Shown: positions 6,848 to 15,446 of the stretch, in pieces
How positions within the stretch are numbered: the first letter of the stretch is position 1
Layout of the letters: the number at the start of each line of letters is the position of its first letter
Source of the DNA: a bacterium
GTDB taxonomy: Bacteria > Lindowbacteria > 2-12-FULL-62-27
Length of the DNA stretch: 30,342 bases
Reading direction: 5' to 3'
Assembly (NCBI GenBank): GCA_016202645.1
Contig: JACQOF010000096.1
Coordinates: 1-30,342 of the forward strand
Notes under the pieces: generated by a model
Database searches by the model: none
The model's input: the letters and a program-made list of their open reading frames with translations, nothing else
What the model was told of the DNA's origin: nothing
Position numbers and translations under genes: made by a program

Positions 6848-9294
6848 GCAGCACAGCGATGTCTCAGAGCCAGGTCTACGGCAAGTTTCTAAGCGGCCTG
6901 TCCTACAGGATTGACCGCGCTAACGACGACTTTCTGCTCGTCTCTCGGACAACACCCACAGGTGTCAAAGACGCTGTTTACATTCGGTGCCGCACGGCCG
7001 ACCCCTCCGACACTGAATGGGAGCGTCACCTTTCGGAGTTCGAGAGGAACAAACGGGAACAGCCGAAGACCAAGCGCTTCCTCGTTTATCCATCCGGTGC
7101 AATAGCGGACGCAGGCAGCGTAGCCGATGGCAGGCGGCTCGGTTTCGAGGTGCTCAGCGAGGGCGAGTTCCTCGACCGCTTCGCAAATCTCATTGAGCTA
7201 AGCGAGAAGATCCGTCTAGGTCTCGAAGGTCTTTCCGCTAAGGAACGACAAGAGTGGGCGGTCCTCCAGCGCACTTACACCGAACAGGAGGTGGTTGTCG
7301 GGGAGGCCCTCCAGGAATCTGCAAGCAGCTTTATTTTGGAGGACTGGTCCAAGCGACCGGGCGCCCAAGTCCTTGTCCTTCTCGCTCCCGCCGGTCATGG
7401 AAAAACCGCCCTCACGAAGTTCATAGCCTCCACCATGCTAAAGAGCTATCAAGAATCGAAGTCCTCTCCCCTTCCCATCCTCATCCCGTTCGCCAGTTAC
7501 CGACGCCTCGTGACGTTCCGGGCCCTCATCCTCGAGTTCTTCGATGACCATCGGCATCCGATCGCCATGGACACGTTCAATCTCCTGCTCAGTGCCGGCC
7601 GCCTCCTCCTTGTCCTTGACGGCTTTGACGAGCTCTGCGAGCAGGCGGGACTCGTCACCGCCCGCGAAAACCTGCGCACCTTCGCCGAAGGGATTAGCAC
7701 TGGCGGCAAATTTGTTCTGACTTCACGGACGATCTTCTACCGTACAAACATCGAAGGCGCCAGCCTCGTGAGTGATGTTATCGACGAAACCCGCGTCACC
7801 CATGCCGAACTCCAGCCGCTCGACGAACCTCGCCAACGACGTTTCCTGCAGAAACTGTCGCGCAATGAGAAGCTCGTCTCTCGCACCCTGCAGGTCCTAA
7901 AGGACGTGCCCCAGATCAAGGAACTGGCGGGTAGCCCCTTCTTGCTCAAAGAACTCCACGATATCTTCACGGCCAGCGAGCAAGCCACGTACACAGCCGC
8001 TGCCAAGAGTTCCGACCTCTACGCATGGATGCTAGATCGCCTCTGCGAACGGGAGCGCGACCGTCAAAACTACGATCTCTCTAACAAGGATCAAACCGCC
8101 TTTCTGGAGGAGCTCGCCAACTGGATTTTCACCGACACGCCGTCCACGGCTTCGCATGCCCTTGCGCTCGATACGGGTGCCGTCCAGTTCATGGTCGAAT
8201 ACGTCTTCGACGATTACATTCGGCGCTTTCCTGACCCTGATAGTAAGAAGAGCGAGCTGATCGAAAAACTCACTCACCACGCCGTTCTCAATGCGGTCGG
8301 CGGTGAGGCCGACAGGGTTCAGTTCATTCACCACACCTGGAAGGATTTTCTCGTTGCCAGGAGACTGGAGCGCAGCATTCGTCGCGCTAGCGCCAGGAAA
8401 GAGTGGGAGGAAGTCGCTCACGTCCTGCTGACACGGCCACTCCCTGAGTGGGTCGCGATGTTCCTGGCAAGCGGCCTTGAGGAAGCCGAACTCAAAATAC
8501 TCTGCCAGGATGCCCCGCGTCTTCGGGATCCCAGGATCTTCCCTAAGGTTCTCAGCGTTGCACTAAATCACGCCGAGTGGCGTGAGCCGACGGATTCCGA
8601 ACGACAGACCGAGCTCTTCCTCCGGCTTCTCGGCGGTTATACGTTCAAGGGGAAACTCCTTTCCTCGGTCAGATTCGCGCGCCTCAACTTCCACAGCCAT
8701 TCCTTCGACTCAGCTGAAATCCGCGACGGCGTGTTTTTCGAGTGTAACTTGCAAGGTAGCTCATTCCGTTCCTCCAGGCTGACAAACACCATTTTCGAGG
8801 CGTGCGACCTTCGAGCAGCGGATTTTACGCGCTCCACGCTCAACAACATTACCTGCCCCGATTGCGACGTCGCCCAAGCCGACTTCCGGGGCTCTAGCGG
8901 ACTATCTCTCCCGACGCTCCAGTTGCTGTCCGACCAAGGTGCTCTCGTTGACATGATCGGCATCATTCCTCGCCATCCTCCAGAGCGGAGAGATATCGTC
9001 AAGGATCTCTTGAAGAGGGTGTTGGCGAAGTTTCGGTATGATGCATCAAAGAAGGAGAGTGCTCTCGTCAGGGGGATCGAGCTAGGCAATCGGCGCTTCA
9101 TTGGTGAACGCCTCGTGAAGCGGCTGGTTAATTCAAACTACCTAACCGTCATCGATCGCGGAAAGTCCACCCCTGTAATCATTAAGCGCAATGACAAACG
9201 CAATCCTGAAGTCTGGCAATTCGTTGACACGGGCGAAGAGTCTTCCGAGCTTAGCCAGCTTATAGAAAACCTTCTACACGAGTACCCAGGCTAA
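6844..9294 (+). CDS. NACHT-type STAND NTPase with C-terminal pentapeptide repeats
   Basis: 816 aa from GTG 6844 (ATG 6859 is an alternative, 5 codons later). Residues 1-130 form an unassigned N-terminal domain, the likely effector. The NTPase has Walker A APAGHGKT (181-188) and Walker B LLLVLDGFDEL (254-264), the latter with the extra acidic residue typical of NACHT proteins. A helical middle part follows. Residues about 605-685 carry pentapeptide-type repeats (phrases such as FFECNLQGSSF, DLRAADF and VAQADF), which probably form the sensor, and a unique tail of about 130 aa ends the protein. STAND NTPases of this kind recognise phage components and then trigger an effector. It lies between the receiver-Mrr gene and the nurA operon on the same strand. 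Medium GC and less extreme codon use than the lipid operon suggest transfer. Confidence 0.82.
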   Translation: MSSTAMSQSQVYGKFLSGLSYRIDRANDDFLLVSRTTPTGVKDAVYIRCRTADPSDTEWERHLSEFERNKREQPKTKRFLVYPSGAIADAGSVADGRRLGFEVLSEGEFLDRFANLIELSEKIRLGLEGLSAKERQEWAVLQRTYTEQEVVVGEALQESASSFILEDWSKRPGAQVLVLLAPAGHGKTALTKFIASTMLKSYQESKSSPLPILIPFASYRRLVTFRALILEFFDDHRHPIAMDTFNLLLSAGRLLLVLDGFDELCEQAGLVTARENLRTFAEGISTGGKFVLTSRTIFYRTNIEGASLVSDVIDETRVTHAELQPLDEPRQRRFLQKLSRNEKLVSRTLQVLKDVPQIKELAGSPFLLKELHDIFTASEQATYTAAAKSSDLYAWMLDRLCERERDRQNYDLSNKDQTAFLEELANWIFTDTPSTASHALALDTGAVQFMVEYVFDDYIRRFPDPDSKKSELIEKLTHHAVLNAVGGEADRVQFIHHTWKDFLVARRLERSIRRASARKEWEEVAHVLLTRPLPEWVAMFLASGLEEAELKILCQDAPRLRDPRIFPKVLSVALNHAEWREPTDSERQTELFLRLLGGYTFKGKLLSSVRFARLNFHSHSFDSAEIRDGVFFECNLQGSSFRSSRLTNTIFEACDLRAADFTRSTLNNITCPDCDVAQADFRGSSGLSLPTLQLLSDQGALVDMIGIIPRHPPERRDIVKDLLKRVLAKFRYDASKKESALVRGIELGNRRFIGERLVKRLVNSNYLTVIDRGKSTPVIIKRNDKRNPEVWQFVDTGEESSELSQLIENLLHEYPG

Positions 9295-9392
9295 GGCGGA
9301 GGCCAACGTCCCCGACAAGGTCGTCACAGCGACGGTGATCTGAATCGTGTGGATGGACCGGTAGGGCCCGCGGGGCTCGGCCGGCAGCCTGC

Positions 9393-9429
9393 GGGGGCCG
9401 GCCCGGAACGGGTGGGCCGGTTCGCCCCC
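9393..9429 (+). terminator. GC-rich hairpin between the NACHT gene and nurA
   Basis: GGGGG-CCGGCCC (9393-9404) pairs with GGGCCGG (9414-9420) and CCCCC (9425-9429), with a small bulge TTCG. No U-tract follows. It could stop or slow transcription from the NACHT gene before the nurA promoter. The rest of the 282-bp gap shows no convincing gene on either strand. Confidence 0.4.
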
Positions 9430-9498
9430 GCTGCCGTGGCCCGGGCGCTATCTGCATCAAGAAGCGGATACGGGCCGCCTCAGGACAGAACCCATTTC

Positions 9499-9528
9499 TT
9501 GGTGACCACAACCCAACTTTGCTATTCT
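9499..9528 (+). promoter_or_regulatory. Possible sigma-70 promoter of the nurA-herA-druA operon
   Basis: TTGGTG (9499-9504), an 18-bp spacer and TATTCT (9523-9528) stand 48 bp ahead of the nurA ATG in a locally AT-rich stretch, after about 150 bp of very GC-rich sequence. The match to consensus is modest. Confidence 0.35.
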
Positions 9529-9576
9529 AAACCTCTCCATAAATTGGGGTATGCGGACGCCACGGAGGGGGCGACG

Positions 9577-10818
9577 ATGCAATTCATGAATCTCCCGGAG
9601 GAGGTGATCAACGGCGTCGCCGCGCAAATCCACTCGAGAACCAATAAGGACTATCACATCCCCGTCGTGGGCATTCCGAACAATCTCGAGACTCCACAGA
9701 TATTCGAGATCATGCCCTTCGACCAGATCGACCTTCCAGGCAGCCGCTTTTATGCCATCGATGGAAGCCGCAATAGTCACACCTTCTACAACGGTATTTC
9801 TCTGTGTTTCTATCAAGCTGGCTATGTTTGCTTTCAGCAAGGTCGTCAACTGCGCCTGAACGAGACTGACGACCCCGTTGTTCTTGGGAAGCTCTTCCAC
9901 GGGACGAAGATGCTCGTGCTTAGCGAGGAGGACCTGAGCGACATCTACGATGAGTTTCTCTCGATCAGCCCCGTCGTTGTTCTGTTGACATTCTTCGAAG
10001 ACAGCCCCGATCAGATCTTCCCGTATTCGAAGGAGATAGTTATCACGAGCGCGTCGAATCTTCTCGGATTCTGCCAAGAGGTCCTGGAGTGGGCCTGCGT
10101 CTACGATATTCTCACTCACGCACCATTATCGTCAGGAGACATCATCCTCCGTGATGGCGCCCTCCGAAGTCTCCAGATCAAGCAGCGGTACATGGTAAAG
10201 CTCGGCTATCTCGCCCACTCGAAAGGCATCCATGTTGTAGGCGTTACTAAACAGAGCCCAATCAAGACCGAGCTAGGATACACGTACGCGAAGATAGACA
10301 ACTATCTCCAGTCGAAGCTCAAACCAGAATACCCCTTCAAGACGCAGAATCCGAAGAGCCAAAAGTTATGCTGTTACTTCGAAGTGCGTGATGATGTGCT
10401 CGAAGCTGCGTACCGAGGAAGCAGCAGCGGCATGTATGCGAAGAAAGATATCGTGGGCGGTCGGGGCTTTGGCCTTTTCTTTTCCACCCGCCTCGATTAT
10501 GTCGAAAAGCTTCAGAACTATGATTGGCTGGTCTGTGACCTGAACATTTACGACTGCATACCTGGCATCGCGAACAAGGAGACCACGAGAGACGCTGGCA
10601 AGATCGCCGCGATCATGCACTTGCTCACAGCGACGACTCAGGAACACTACATCCTAGGATATCCGTACCCACTGGTCGAAGCCCACCATTTGGTGTCGCT
10701 CACCAGCGATTTCAAGCAAGAAGCCATAGCCAGAGTCAAGGCTGCGCTTTATGCCTCTCAGCACATGGATCACACCGACATCGAGAACCTATTCCTGGAC
10801 CTCCACTCCAGGTTCTAA
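9577..10818 (+). CDS. nurA: NurA-domain 5'-3' nuclease
   Basis: 413 aa. The NurA active-site pattern is visible: FYAIDGSR with D62 near the N terminus, a second Asp in IILRDGALRSL (about residue 192), and the late YPYPLVEAHH (about 362-372). NurA proteins are RNase H-like nucleases that work inside or against a HerA hexamer during end resection; herA follows directly. ATG 9577 was chosen over the long upstream frame because GGAGGGG lies six bases ahead and the upstream part is GC-rich noise. It is the first gene of a three-gene run with herA and a druA-like gene. Its stop codon lies in the left arm of a long hairpin (10816-10900). Bacterial NurA-HerA pairs occur both as repair factors and in anti-phage loci; the setting here favours defence. 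Confidence 0.85.
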   Translation: MQFMNLPEEVINGVAAQIHSRTNKDYHIPVVGIPNNLETPQIFEIMPFDQIDLPGSRFYAIDGSRNSHTFYNGISLCFYQAGYVCFQQGRQLRLNETDDPVVLGKLFHGTKMLVLSEEDLSDIYDEFLSISPVVVLLTFFEDSPDQIFPYSKEIVITSASNLLGFCQEVLEWACVYDILTHAPLSSGDIILRDGALRSLQIKQRYMVKLGYLAHSKGIHVVGVTKQSPIKTELGYTYAKIDNYLQSKLKPEYPFKTQNPKSQKLCCYFEVRDDVLEAAYRGSSSGMYAKKDIVGGRGFGLFFSTRLDYVEKLQNYDWLVCDLNIYDCIPGIANKETTRDAGKIAAIMHLLTATTQEHYILGYPYPLVEAHHLVSLTSDFKQEAIARVKAALYASQHMDHTDIENLFLDLHSRF

Positions 10819-10900
10819 TGAATCTCGCGTATCAGGTTAACGCCAAAACGGCTGCTTTCACGAGGGCGACGCTCGTTAACCAGTTCCGCGAGATTCATTA
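10816..10900 (+). promoter_or_regulatory. Two-tier hairpin between nurA and herA
   Basis: TAATGAATCTCGCG (10816-10829) is perfectly complementary to CGCGAGATTCATTA (10887-10900). After a symmetric 5/5 internal loop a second perfect stem follows: GGTTAACG (10835-10842) with CGTTAACC (10874-10881). The apical loop is 31 nt. The structure begins on the nurA stop codon and ends two bases before the herA ribosome-binding site (GGGGGAGG, 10903-10910). It could set the NurA:HerA ratio by attenuation or RNA processing, or be an operator or recombination site. Confidence 0.8.
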
Positions 10901-10916
10901 GCGGGGGAGGTCGCTT

Positions 10917-12548
10917 ATGGACAAGAAGGATTTCGGCGTTCTCTACGGCCAGAAGACGACGGAGGATGCTCTCCTCATCTACTCCTCATACGAGGACGCG
11001 AAGGCGTCACCCAAGATGGGTGATTTCATCGTGCTCTCGCCAAAGGATGAGGGCGGCACGAAGTACCTCGCGCGCGTGGAAGCCGAGGTGTACGACGAGG
11101 ATCCCCTGTTTCGGTCGCAGGACAAGACTCTTGTCGCGGTTCACTATGCCCGCATCGCTGAGCGTGAACTCTCCGAGCGGGACAAGCAGAAGATGTTCAG
11201 CTATACCTACAAGGTCCGGATGCTCGGTACCTTTGAGGACAAAGGAACGTCGATTTCGTTTACAACGGCCGTTCGGAAGCTACCCGTCGTGTCCTATCAC
11301 GCTCGCCACCTCCAGCCTATCGAAGTGGCACACATCCTGAACATCGGAAACGAGACTGGCGTGTCCCTCGGCCATCTGTGCGTCGGTGAGGACGTTCAGG
11401 ATGACAAGGGCCACATTCTCTTTGACACGGCCCGCCTGAAGTCAAAGCGCACTATGATATTTGCGCAATCCGGGTTCGGCAAGACCAATCTAATGAAGGT
11501 CCTCCTTTACAACACGATCGGTGATAACACATTTGGGAAACTCGTGTTTGACCTTAACGGCGAGTACTATTCAAAGACTGCCGCCCAGACTGTCGGCCTC
11601 GGCGACGTGGACGAGGAGAAGGTACGGCAGAATCTGATTGTCTACTCCGACCGCAAGATCTCCAAGCCGAAGGGCTACACGTACTCCGGCAAGGTCCAGG
11701 TCAACACCCACAAACACATGACGGTGGGCGACATTCTCACGTTTTCTACTGGCTTCTCGGAAGTGATGAAATCCTTCCTGCTGTATCTCGACGACAAACA
11801 GGTTGAGGGGTTTGTTAAGAAGATAGACTCGTACTGCGACTCACCCCAGAATCTATACAAGGATTTCCCTGACTTCTTCGGCTCGAAGTCCGAGGGGGAC
11901 GACAAGAAGCAGGATAAGAGCGCCCGCGGCACAATTATGGCCATTAGGAAGCGCATTCGTCATTTCATTGACGAAGGCGGTGTTCACTCTTCAAGCTCGA
12001 CGCTACTGGAGGATACCTTCAAGGTACTGCGCCAGGGCAAGACAGTAATAATAGATCTGTCATTACGCGACAGCCTCGACGCTTCTATCATATCCACAAT
12101 GATTGTCCGTAAGCTATTCGAGGACAATAAGAAGAACTACACTGAGGCGAAGGATCAGGAGATCATCCGCTCCGTCATCGTAGTCGAAGAAGCCCAGAAC
12201 GTTCTTTCGGATGAGCAGGTCAGAACCTCAGAGAATCCATTCGTGCGGGTAGCAAAGGAGGGCCGCAAGTTCGGTATTGGCCTAGTTGCCATCACTCAGC
12301 GTCCATCTGCCATCTCAGAAGAGATACGGAGCCAGGCCGAGAATTTCTTTGCCTTCTACATGGGCAACTCGGATGACATCAAGGCACTCGTCAAGTCAAA
12401 CGTAAACTATGATGGGGTCGTAAGCTCCTTCATCCAGAGAGAGACAATCCCGGGAAATCTCTATTTTGTTACATCGTCGCACCCCTTTGTCATACCAGTC
12501 AGGGTCATTGAGTTCGACAGGTTGGTTGCGAAGAAGCAGTACAAGTAA
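10917..12548 (+). CDS. herA: HerA-type hexameric DNA translocase ATPase
   Basis: 543 aa. The N-terminal 130 residues fit a HAS-barrel. The FtsK/HerA ATPase follows with Walker A AQSGFGKTN (about 183-191), a strand FDLNGEY typical of HerA, Walker B SVIVVEEAQNVL (about 420-431), and the arginine-finger region ITQRPSAISEEIRSQ (about 459-473). HerA hexamers pump DNA and activate partner nucleases, here presumably NurA. ATG 10917 stands six bases after a strong GGGGGAGG. The druA-like gene starts 30 bp after the stop. AT content is higher than in the lipid operon, which points to acquired DNA. Confidence 0.88.
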   Translation: MDKKDFGVLYGQKTTEDALLIYSSYEDAKASPKMGDFIVLSPKDEGGTKYLARVEAEVYDEDPLFRSQDKTLVAVHYARIAERELSERDKQKMFSYTYKVRMLGTFEDKGTSISFTTAVRKLPVVSYHARHLQPIEVAHILNIGNETGVSLGHLCVGEDVQDDKGHILFDTARLKSKRTMIFAQSGFGKTNLMKVLLYNTIGDNTFGKLVFDLNGEYYSKTAAQTVGLGDVDEEKVRQNLIVYSDRKISKPKGYTYSGKVQVNTHKHMTVGDILTFSTGFSEVMKSFLLYLDDKQVEGFVKKIDSYCDSPQNLYKDFPDFFGSKSEGDDKKQDKSARGTIMAIRKRIRHFIDEGGVHSSSSTLLEDTFKVLRQGKTVIIDLSLRDSLDASIISTMIVRKLFEDNKKNYTEAKDQEIIRSVIVVEEAQNVLSDEQVRTSENPFVRVAKEGRKFGIGLVAITQRPSAISEEIRSQAENFFAFYMGNSDDIKALVKSNVNYDGVVSSFIQRETIPGNLYFVTSSHPFVIPVRVIEFDRLVAKKQYK

Positions 12549-12577
12549 GGACACGTTAGGACCGAGCGCATCCAGGA

Positions 12578-13804
12578 ATGGCTAGCCGCCTGTCTCGCCG
12601 AGCACAGAAGCTCCGCGAGAATCTGCTCGGGCTTCTCAAGAGGCAAGGCTTCGAGCTGGGTCCGAATCTGTTGCTAAAACAGAGATCATACGGCAAGGAA
12701 GAGGTTCGACAGATTCATTCGCTCTCAAGGCGCGAACATCTATCTGAGGAGCGAGCATTCGTTGAGGCGAACCTGCCGCAGGTCTGGAAGTACCTTGCGT
12801 CGGGTCGCGACCTCCATCCGGACAAGATCCAGCCGTACCCGGTACTGGTGGGCGATGATGAGGAACTCGGCGCGCTCTTCCGGATCGCATCGCTCTGGTG
12901 GAGCGTGCCCGTCTCCCGGGGCTTTGGTCGAAGGTTTCGCATTGTCGTACTTGACAGATCTAACGCCAAGCTGATCGGACTCCTAGGGCTTACTGATCCG
13001 GTATTCAATCTCAAGGTCAGGGATTCGTGGATCGGATGGACGGCTGACGACCGGGAAGAGAGGCTCGCGCACGTGATGGATGCTTACGTGCTCGGCGCCG
13101 TTCCTCCGTACAACCGACTGCTTGGAGCCAAGCTCATAGCGCTCCTCGCGGCTAGCGACTTCGTGAGAGCAGTGTTTCAAGATCGTTACCGGGCCGTAAA
13201 GTCGATCATTCGAGGCAAGCAATTCGATGGACGGCTCGCCATGATAACCGCGACCAGCGCTCTGGGTAGATCCTCAATCTACAACCGCTTGCGATTTTCA
13301 GGTGTCGAGGTGTTTCGGCCCGTTGGACTGACCGAAGGCTACGGCCACTTTCATTTGGCGAATGGTACCTACAAGAAGCTGCGCGAATATTTGAGGGCCG
13401 AGGGAGAGGATGAGGTGGACCGTCATGAGTTTGGCCAAGGGCCCAATCATCGAATTCGAGTAGTGCGAAAGGCGCTCGAGTGCTTAGAGCTGCCCGCAGA
13501 TCTTCTCCGACACGGCGTCAGACGGGCTGTCTACTTGGCGCCTCTCGCTTCGAACGCGACGAAGTTTCTGAAGGGCGAGGCTACCAGGCTCGGGTGGCAC
13601 AAGCGACCACTGGATGAGGTGATCCAATTGTGGCGAGAGCGCTGGTTGATTCCGCGAGCCGAACGAGACACATCGTATGCTTCCTTTGACCGGGACACGT
13701 GGAGGCAGATACTGGAGCTGCCCACGCCAGAGCACGGCGCCGCCTCCCGTCGGGGCGGCCAGCCACGGAGTCATGACAGCGGGTCGAGGGGTCGAGGGGG
13801 ATGA
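12578..13804 (+). CDS. druA: DUF4338 (Druantia DruA-type) protein
   Basis: 408 aa, close to the usual length. Features I associate with the family run through the protein: SLWWSVPVSRGFGRRFR (about 106-122), KLIGLLGLTDPVFNL, SWIGWT, MDAYVLGAVPPYNRLLGAKL (about 168-187) and TSALGRSSIYNRLRFSGV (about 228-245). DruA is one of the proteins of type I Druantia, where it acts with a large DruE helicase; its biochemical role is not settled. No DruE, DruB, DruC or DruD is present here. The upstream partners are HerA and NurA, 30 bp away on the same strand. AGGA abuts the ATG directly, which is a poor spacing, so translation may depend on herA. The last 25 residues are Gly/Arg/Ser-rich and may be a read-through tail. 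Confidence 0.8.
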   Translation: MASRLSRRAQKLRENLLGLLKRQGFELGPNLLLKQRSYGKEEVRQIHSLSRREHLSEERAFVEANLPQVWKYLASGRDLHPDKIQPYPVLVGDDEELGALFRIASLWWSVPVSRGFGRRFRIVVLDRSNAKLIGLLGLTDPVFNLKVRDSWIGWTADDREERLAHVMDAYVLGAVPPYNRLLGAKLIALLAASDFVRAVFQDRYRAVKSIIRGKQFDGRLAMITATSALGRSSIYNRLRFSGVEVFRPVGLTEGYGHFHLANGTYKKLREYLRAEGEDEVDRHEFGQGPNHRIRVVRKALECLELPADLLRHGVRRAVYLAPLASNATKFLKGEATRLGWHKRPLDEVIQLWRERWLIPRAERDTSYASFDRDTWRQILELPTPEHGAASRRGGQPRSHDSGSRGRGG

Positions 13805-13862
13805 AAACGGGATTATCGTACCGGTGAAATGATGCGGATTTGGTCTCACTCAGTATCAAAGC

Positions 13863-14075
13863 ATGGTGAGCCCTACTGTAAGTCTCGACGAGACCGAGAA
13901 AATCCGCGACAGACCGAACGCAATCGAGAACGCCTCGAACGAATCCTCGCTTCGGCACCACTCTCTTTCCACGCCGCGCGAGCGAACCTTTACCACACAG
14001 CAGGCCGGCGTGATAGTGTCGGGCATGGAACGCCACACGCCCTTCATGCCTTTCAGCTTGACGCCGTCGGGATGA
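13863..14075 (+). CDS. Possible small protein overlapping the next gene
   Basis: 70 aa from ATG 13863. Its stop overlaps the ATG of the following gene (ATGA at 14072-14075), the arrangement used by genuine gene pairs in this window. No family, no clear ribosome-binding site and only moderate codon bias. It may equally be a chance frame in the 267-bp gap after the druA-like gene. Confidence 0.3.
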   Translation: MVSPTVSLDETEKIRDRPNAIENASNESSLRHHSLSTPRERTFTTQQAGVIVSGMERHTPFMPFSLTPSG

Positions 14076-15007
14076 AGCCGCTGCTCGAGTTCGAGCCCTT
14101 CGGGTCAACGGGAAGACGAAAATGGATTCTCTCCCTCAGCCCGGAGGAGCGGCACTCCTGGGCTCGGCTGCGGTTATTCGTCCGCTCTTGTCGGCTGCAG
14201 GGCGTCAGCTTCAACTGCAAGCCTGAGGGGCAGGGGGCGACCCTTCAAGAGATGACGAAGCGACTCGAGCAGGGTATTGTCGCCCACGGCCTGCCCTACG
14301 AACTGCTCCCCGATACCCTGCTCGCCGACGTCATGGCCGCCGTGAAACACGCCGCAGGCAATCCGGCCGCGTTCTCGCTCCCACGGGTTCTGCAGCTCCT
14401 CGAACGCGTCACCATAGACGTCGGCGGAGCCACGGTGAATTGGGCGGCCTACCGCCGGGCCACAGCGGCATCGCCACGCCGGCTCGCCGCCGAGGTCATG
14501 GATCTCGGCAGCGATTGGGCAGACCAAGAAGTGCCGAAATGGATCGAGTGGTGCGCCTCGACATCGGAGCGAGACCTCGGGCTCCTCACGCAGTACGAGG
14601 ATGTTCGTGATCAGCTCGCGCAGCTTGAAACGAAGGGCACCCACCTCTCGGTCGTGTTGCAAGAGCGTGTGGGCCTGCACGGCGCGCACCTTCGGCTCGG
14701 CCACTGGTCTGTGGAGGTGCGAGACCGCTGGAAGATGCGGAGCGAGTTCGACTGGGCCCCGAGTGAATGGGCGATCTTCCTGATTGCGGAGAAGGAGCGA
14801 ACCCATACGCGTGCGATCAAGCACGAGCTCGCCGCTCAAAACCTGGAACGACAGATCGCTAGCGCCTGGACCCACTACGGACGCTGGCTCGGCGAGCAAC
14901 CCCACGAACTCCGTGAACTGGAGATCCTCCTGGGCGGCATCACGATCACTCCTGTTGGTACTGAAAGCGGGGCCAAAATCAGTACCAACGTCGATTCAAT
15001 AGCTTAG
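14072..15007 (+). CDS. Hypothetical protein, 311 aa
   Basis: The frame reads MKPLLEFEPFGS at its start and is probably soluble, with no membrane segment. It is rich in Trp and charged helices, for example SPEERHSWARLRLF near the start and EWAIFLIAEKERTHTRAIKHEL near the end. I recognise no domain. Coding quality is good (strong third-position G/C) from 14072 on, and the frame upstream of that ATG looks unlike protein. A perfect 11-bp inverted repeat lies inside its last 18 codons. It sits between the defence trio and the recombinase set and could belong to either, or be an independent gene. Confidence 0.7.
   Translation: MKPLLEFEPFGSTGRRKWILSLSPEERHSWARLRLFVRSCRLQGVSFNCKPEGQGATLQEMTKRLEQGIVAHGLPYELLPDTLLADVMAAVKHAAGNPAAFSLPRVLQLLERVTIDVGGATVNWAAYRRATAASPRRLAAEVMDLGSDWADQEVPKWIEWCASTSERDLGLLTQYEDVRDQLAQLETKGTHLSVVLQERVGLHGAHLRLGHWSVEVRDRWKMRSEFDWAPSEWAIFLIAEKERTHTRAIKHELAAQNLERQIASAWTHYGRWLGEQPHELRELEILLGGITITPVGTESGAKISTNVDSIA
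14954..14989. repeat. Perfect 11-bp inverted repeat at the 3' end of the 311-aa gene
   Basis: GTTGGTACTGA (14954-14964) and TCAGTACCAAC (14979-14989) are separated by 14 bases and lie within coding sequence, 18 bases before the stop. It may be a hairpin that ends transcription or a recombination site; there is no U-tract. Confidence 0.6.
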
Positions 15008-15083
15008 CCGCCGTTCGCACGCGCTCGACCGCCACGCGATCCTATCCCTGACCCCTTCCGGAGTAGCGTGGGCTCCGGATGTC

Positions 15084-15446
15084 ATGGGCCACCTGATCCA
15101 GTTCTGCAAGCGGTACAGCCCGATGCGCTGCGGCGCCGAGGACGGCGCCGTCTGTCCAGGCGGCGGCGACATCGTCTGCGTCGACCGCGCAGGTGCGCTG
15201 ACGCTCATCAGCCCGTCCCGGCAGTGCGTGAGGCTGGCCTTCCATGTCGCTCAGCCGGCCGACGACTGCCCAGCGCCGATGACCCCCGTCTCCCTCGACG
15301 CGGTCTCGCGCACGCCGTTCGTGCCCGGTCCGTTCAACCCCCGCGGCGTCCCAGCGTCCCGCCGAAAGTCTCAGCCGAGTCTCGAGCGGCGAGACGAGCA
15401 CGTCGGCGCCACGCGGATGGTGGAGGGCTCGCCGTGCGCCACATGA
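15084..15446 (+). CDS. Small Cys-containing hypothetical protein in the recombinase operon
   Basis: 120 aa, ATG 15084. The N-terminal half has spaced cysteines (FCKRYS, MRCG, AVCPG, IVCVD, RQCVRL) that could bind a metal; the C-terminal half is Arg/Pro-rich and probably disordered. No family is recognised. Its stop overlaps the ATGATG start of the P-loop protein, which supports it as the first gene of a coupled set with that protein and the tyrosine recombinase. No strong ribosome-binding site is seen. Confidence 0.5.
   Translation: MGHLIQFCKRYSPMRCGAEDGAVCPGGGDIVCVDRAGALTLISPSRQCVRLAFHVAQPADDCPAPMTPVSLDAVSRTPFVPGPFNPRGVPASRRKSQPSLERRDEHVGATRMVEGSPCAT

Noticed and set aside
9349-9576. N-terminal extension of NurA (76 codons)
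   Set aside because: Composition is GC-rich noise covering a hairpin and promoter-like sequence; ATG 9577 has a strong ribosome-binding site and begins the conserved part.
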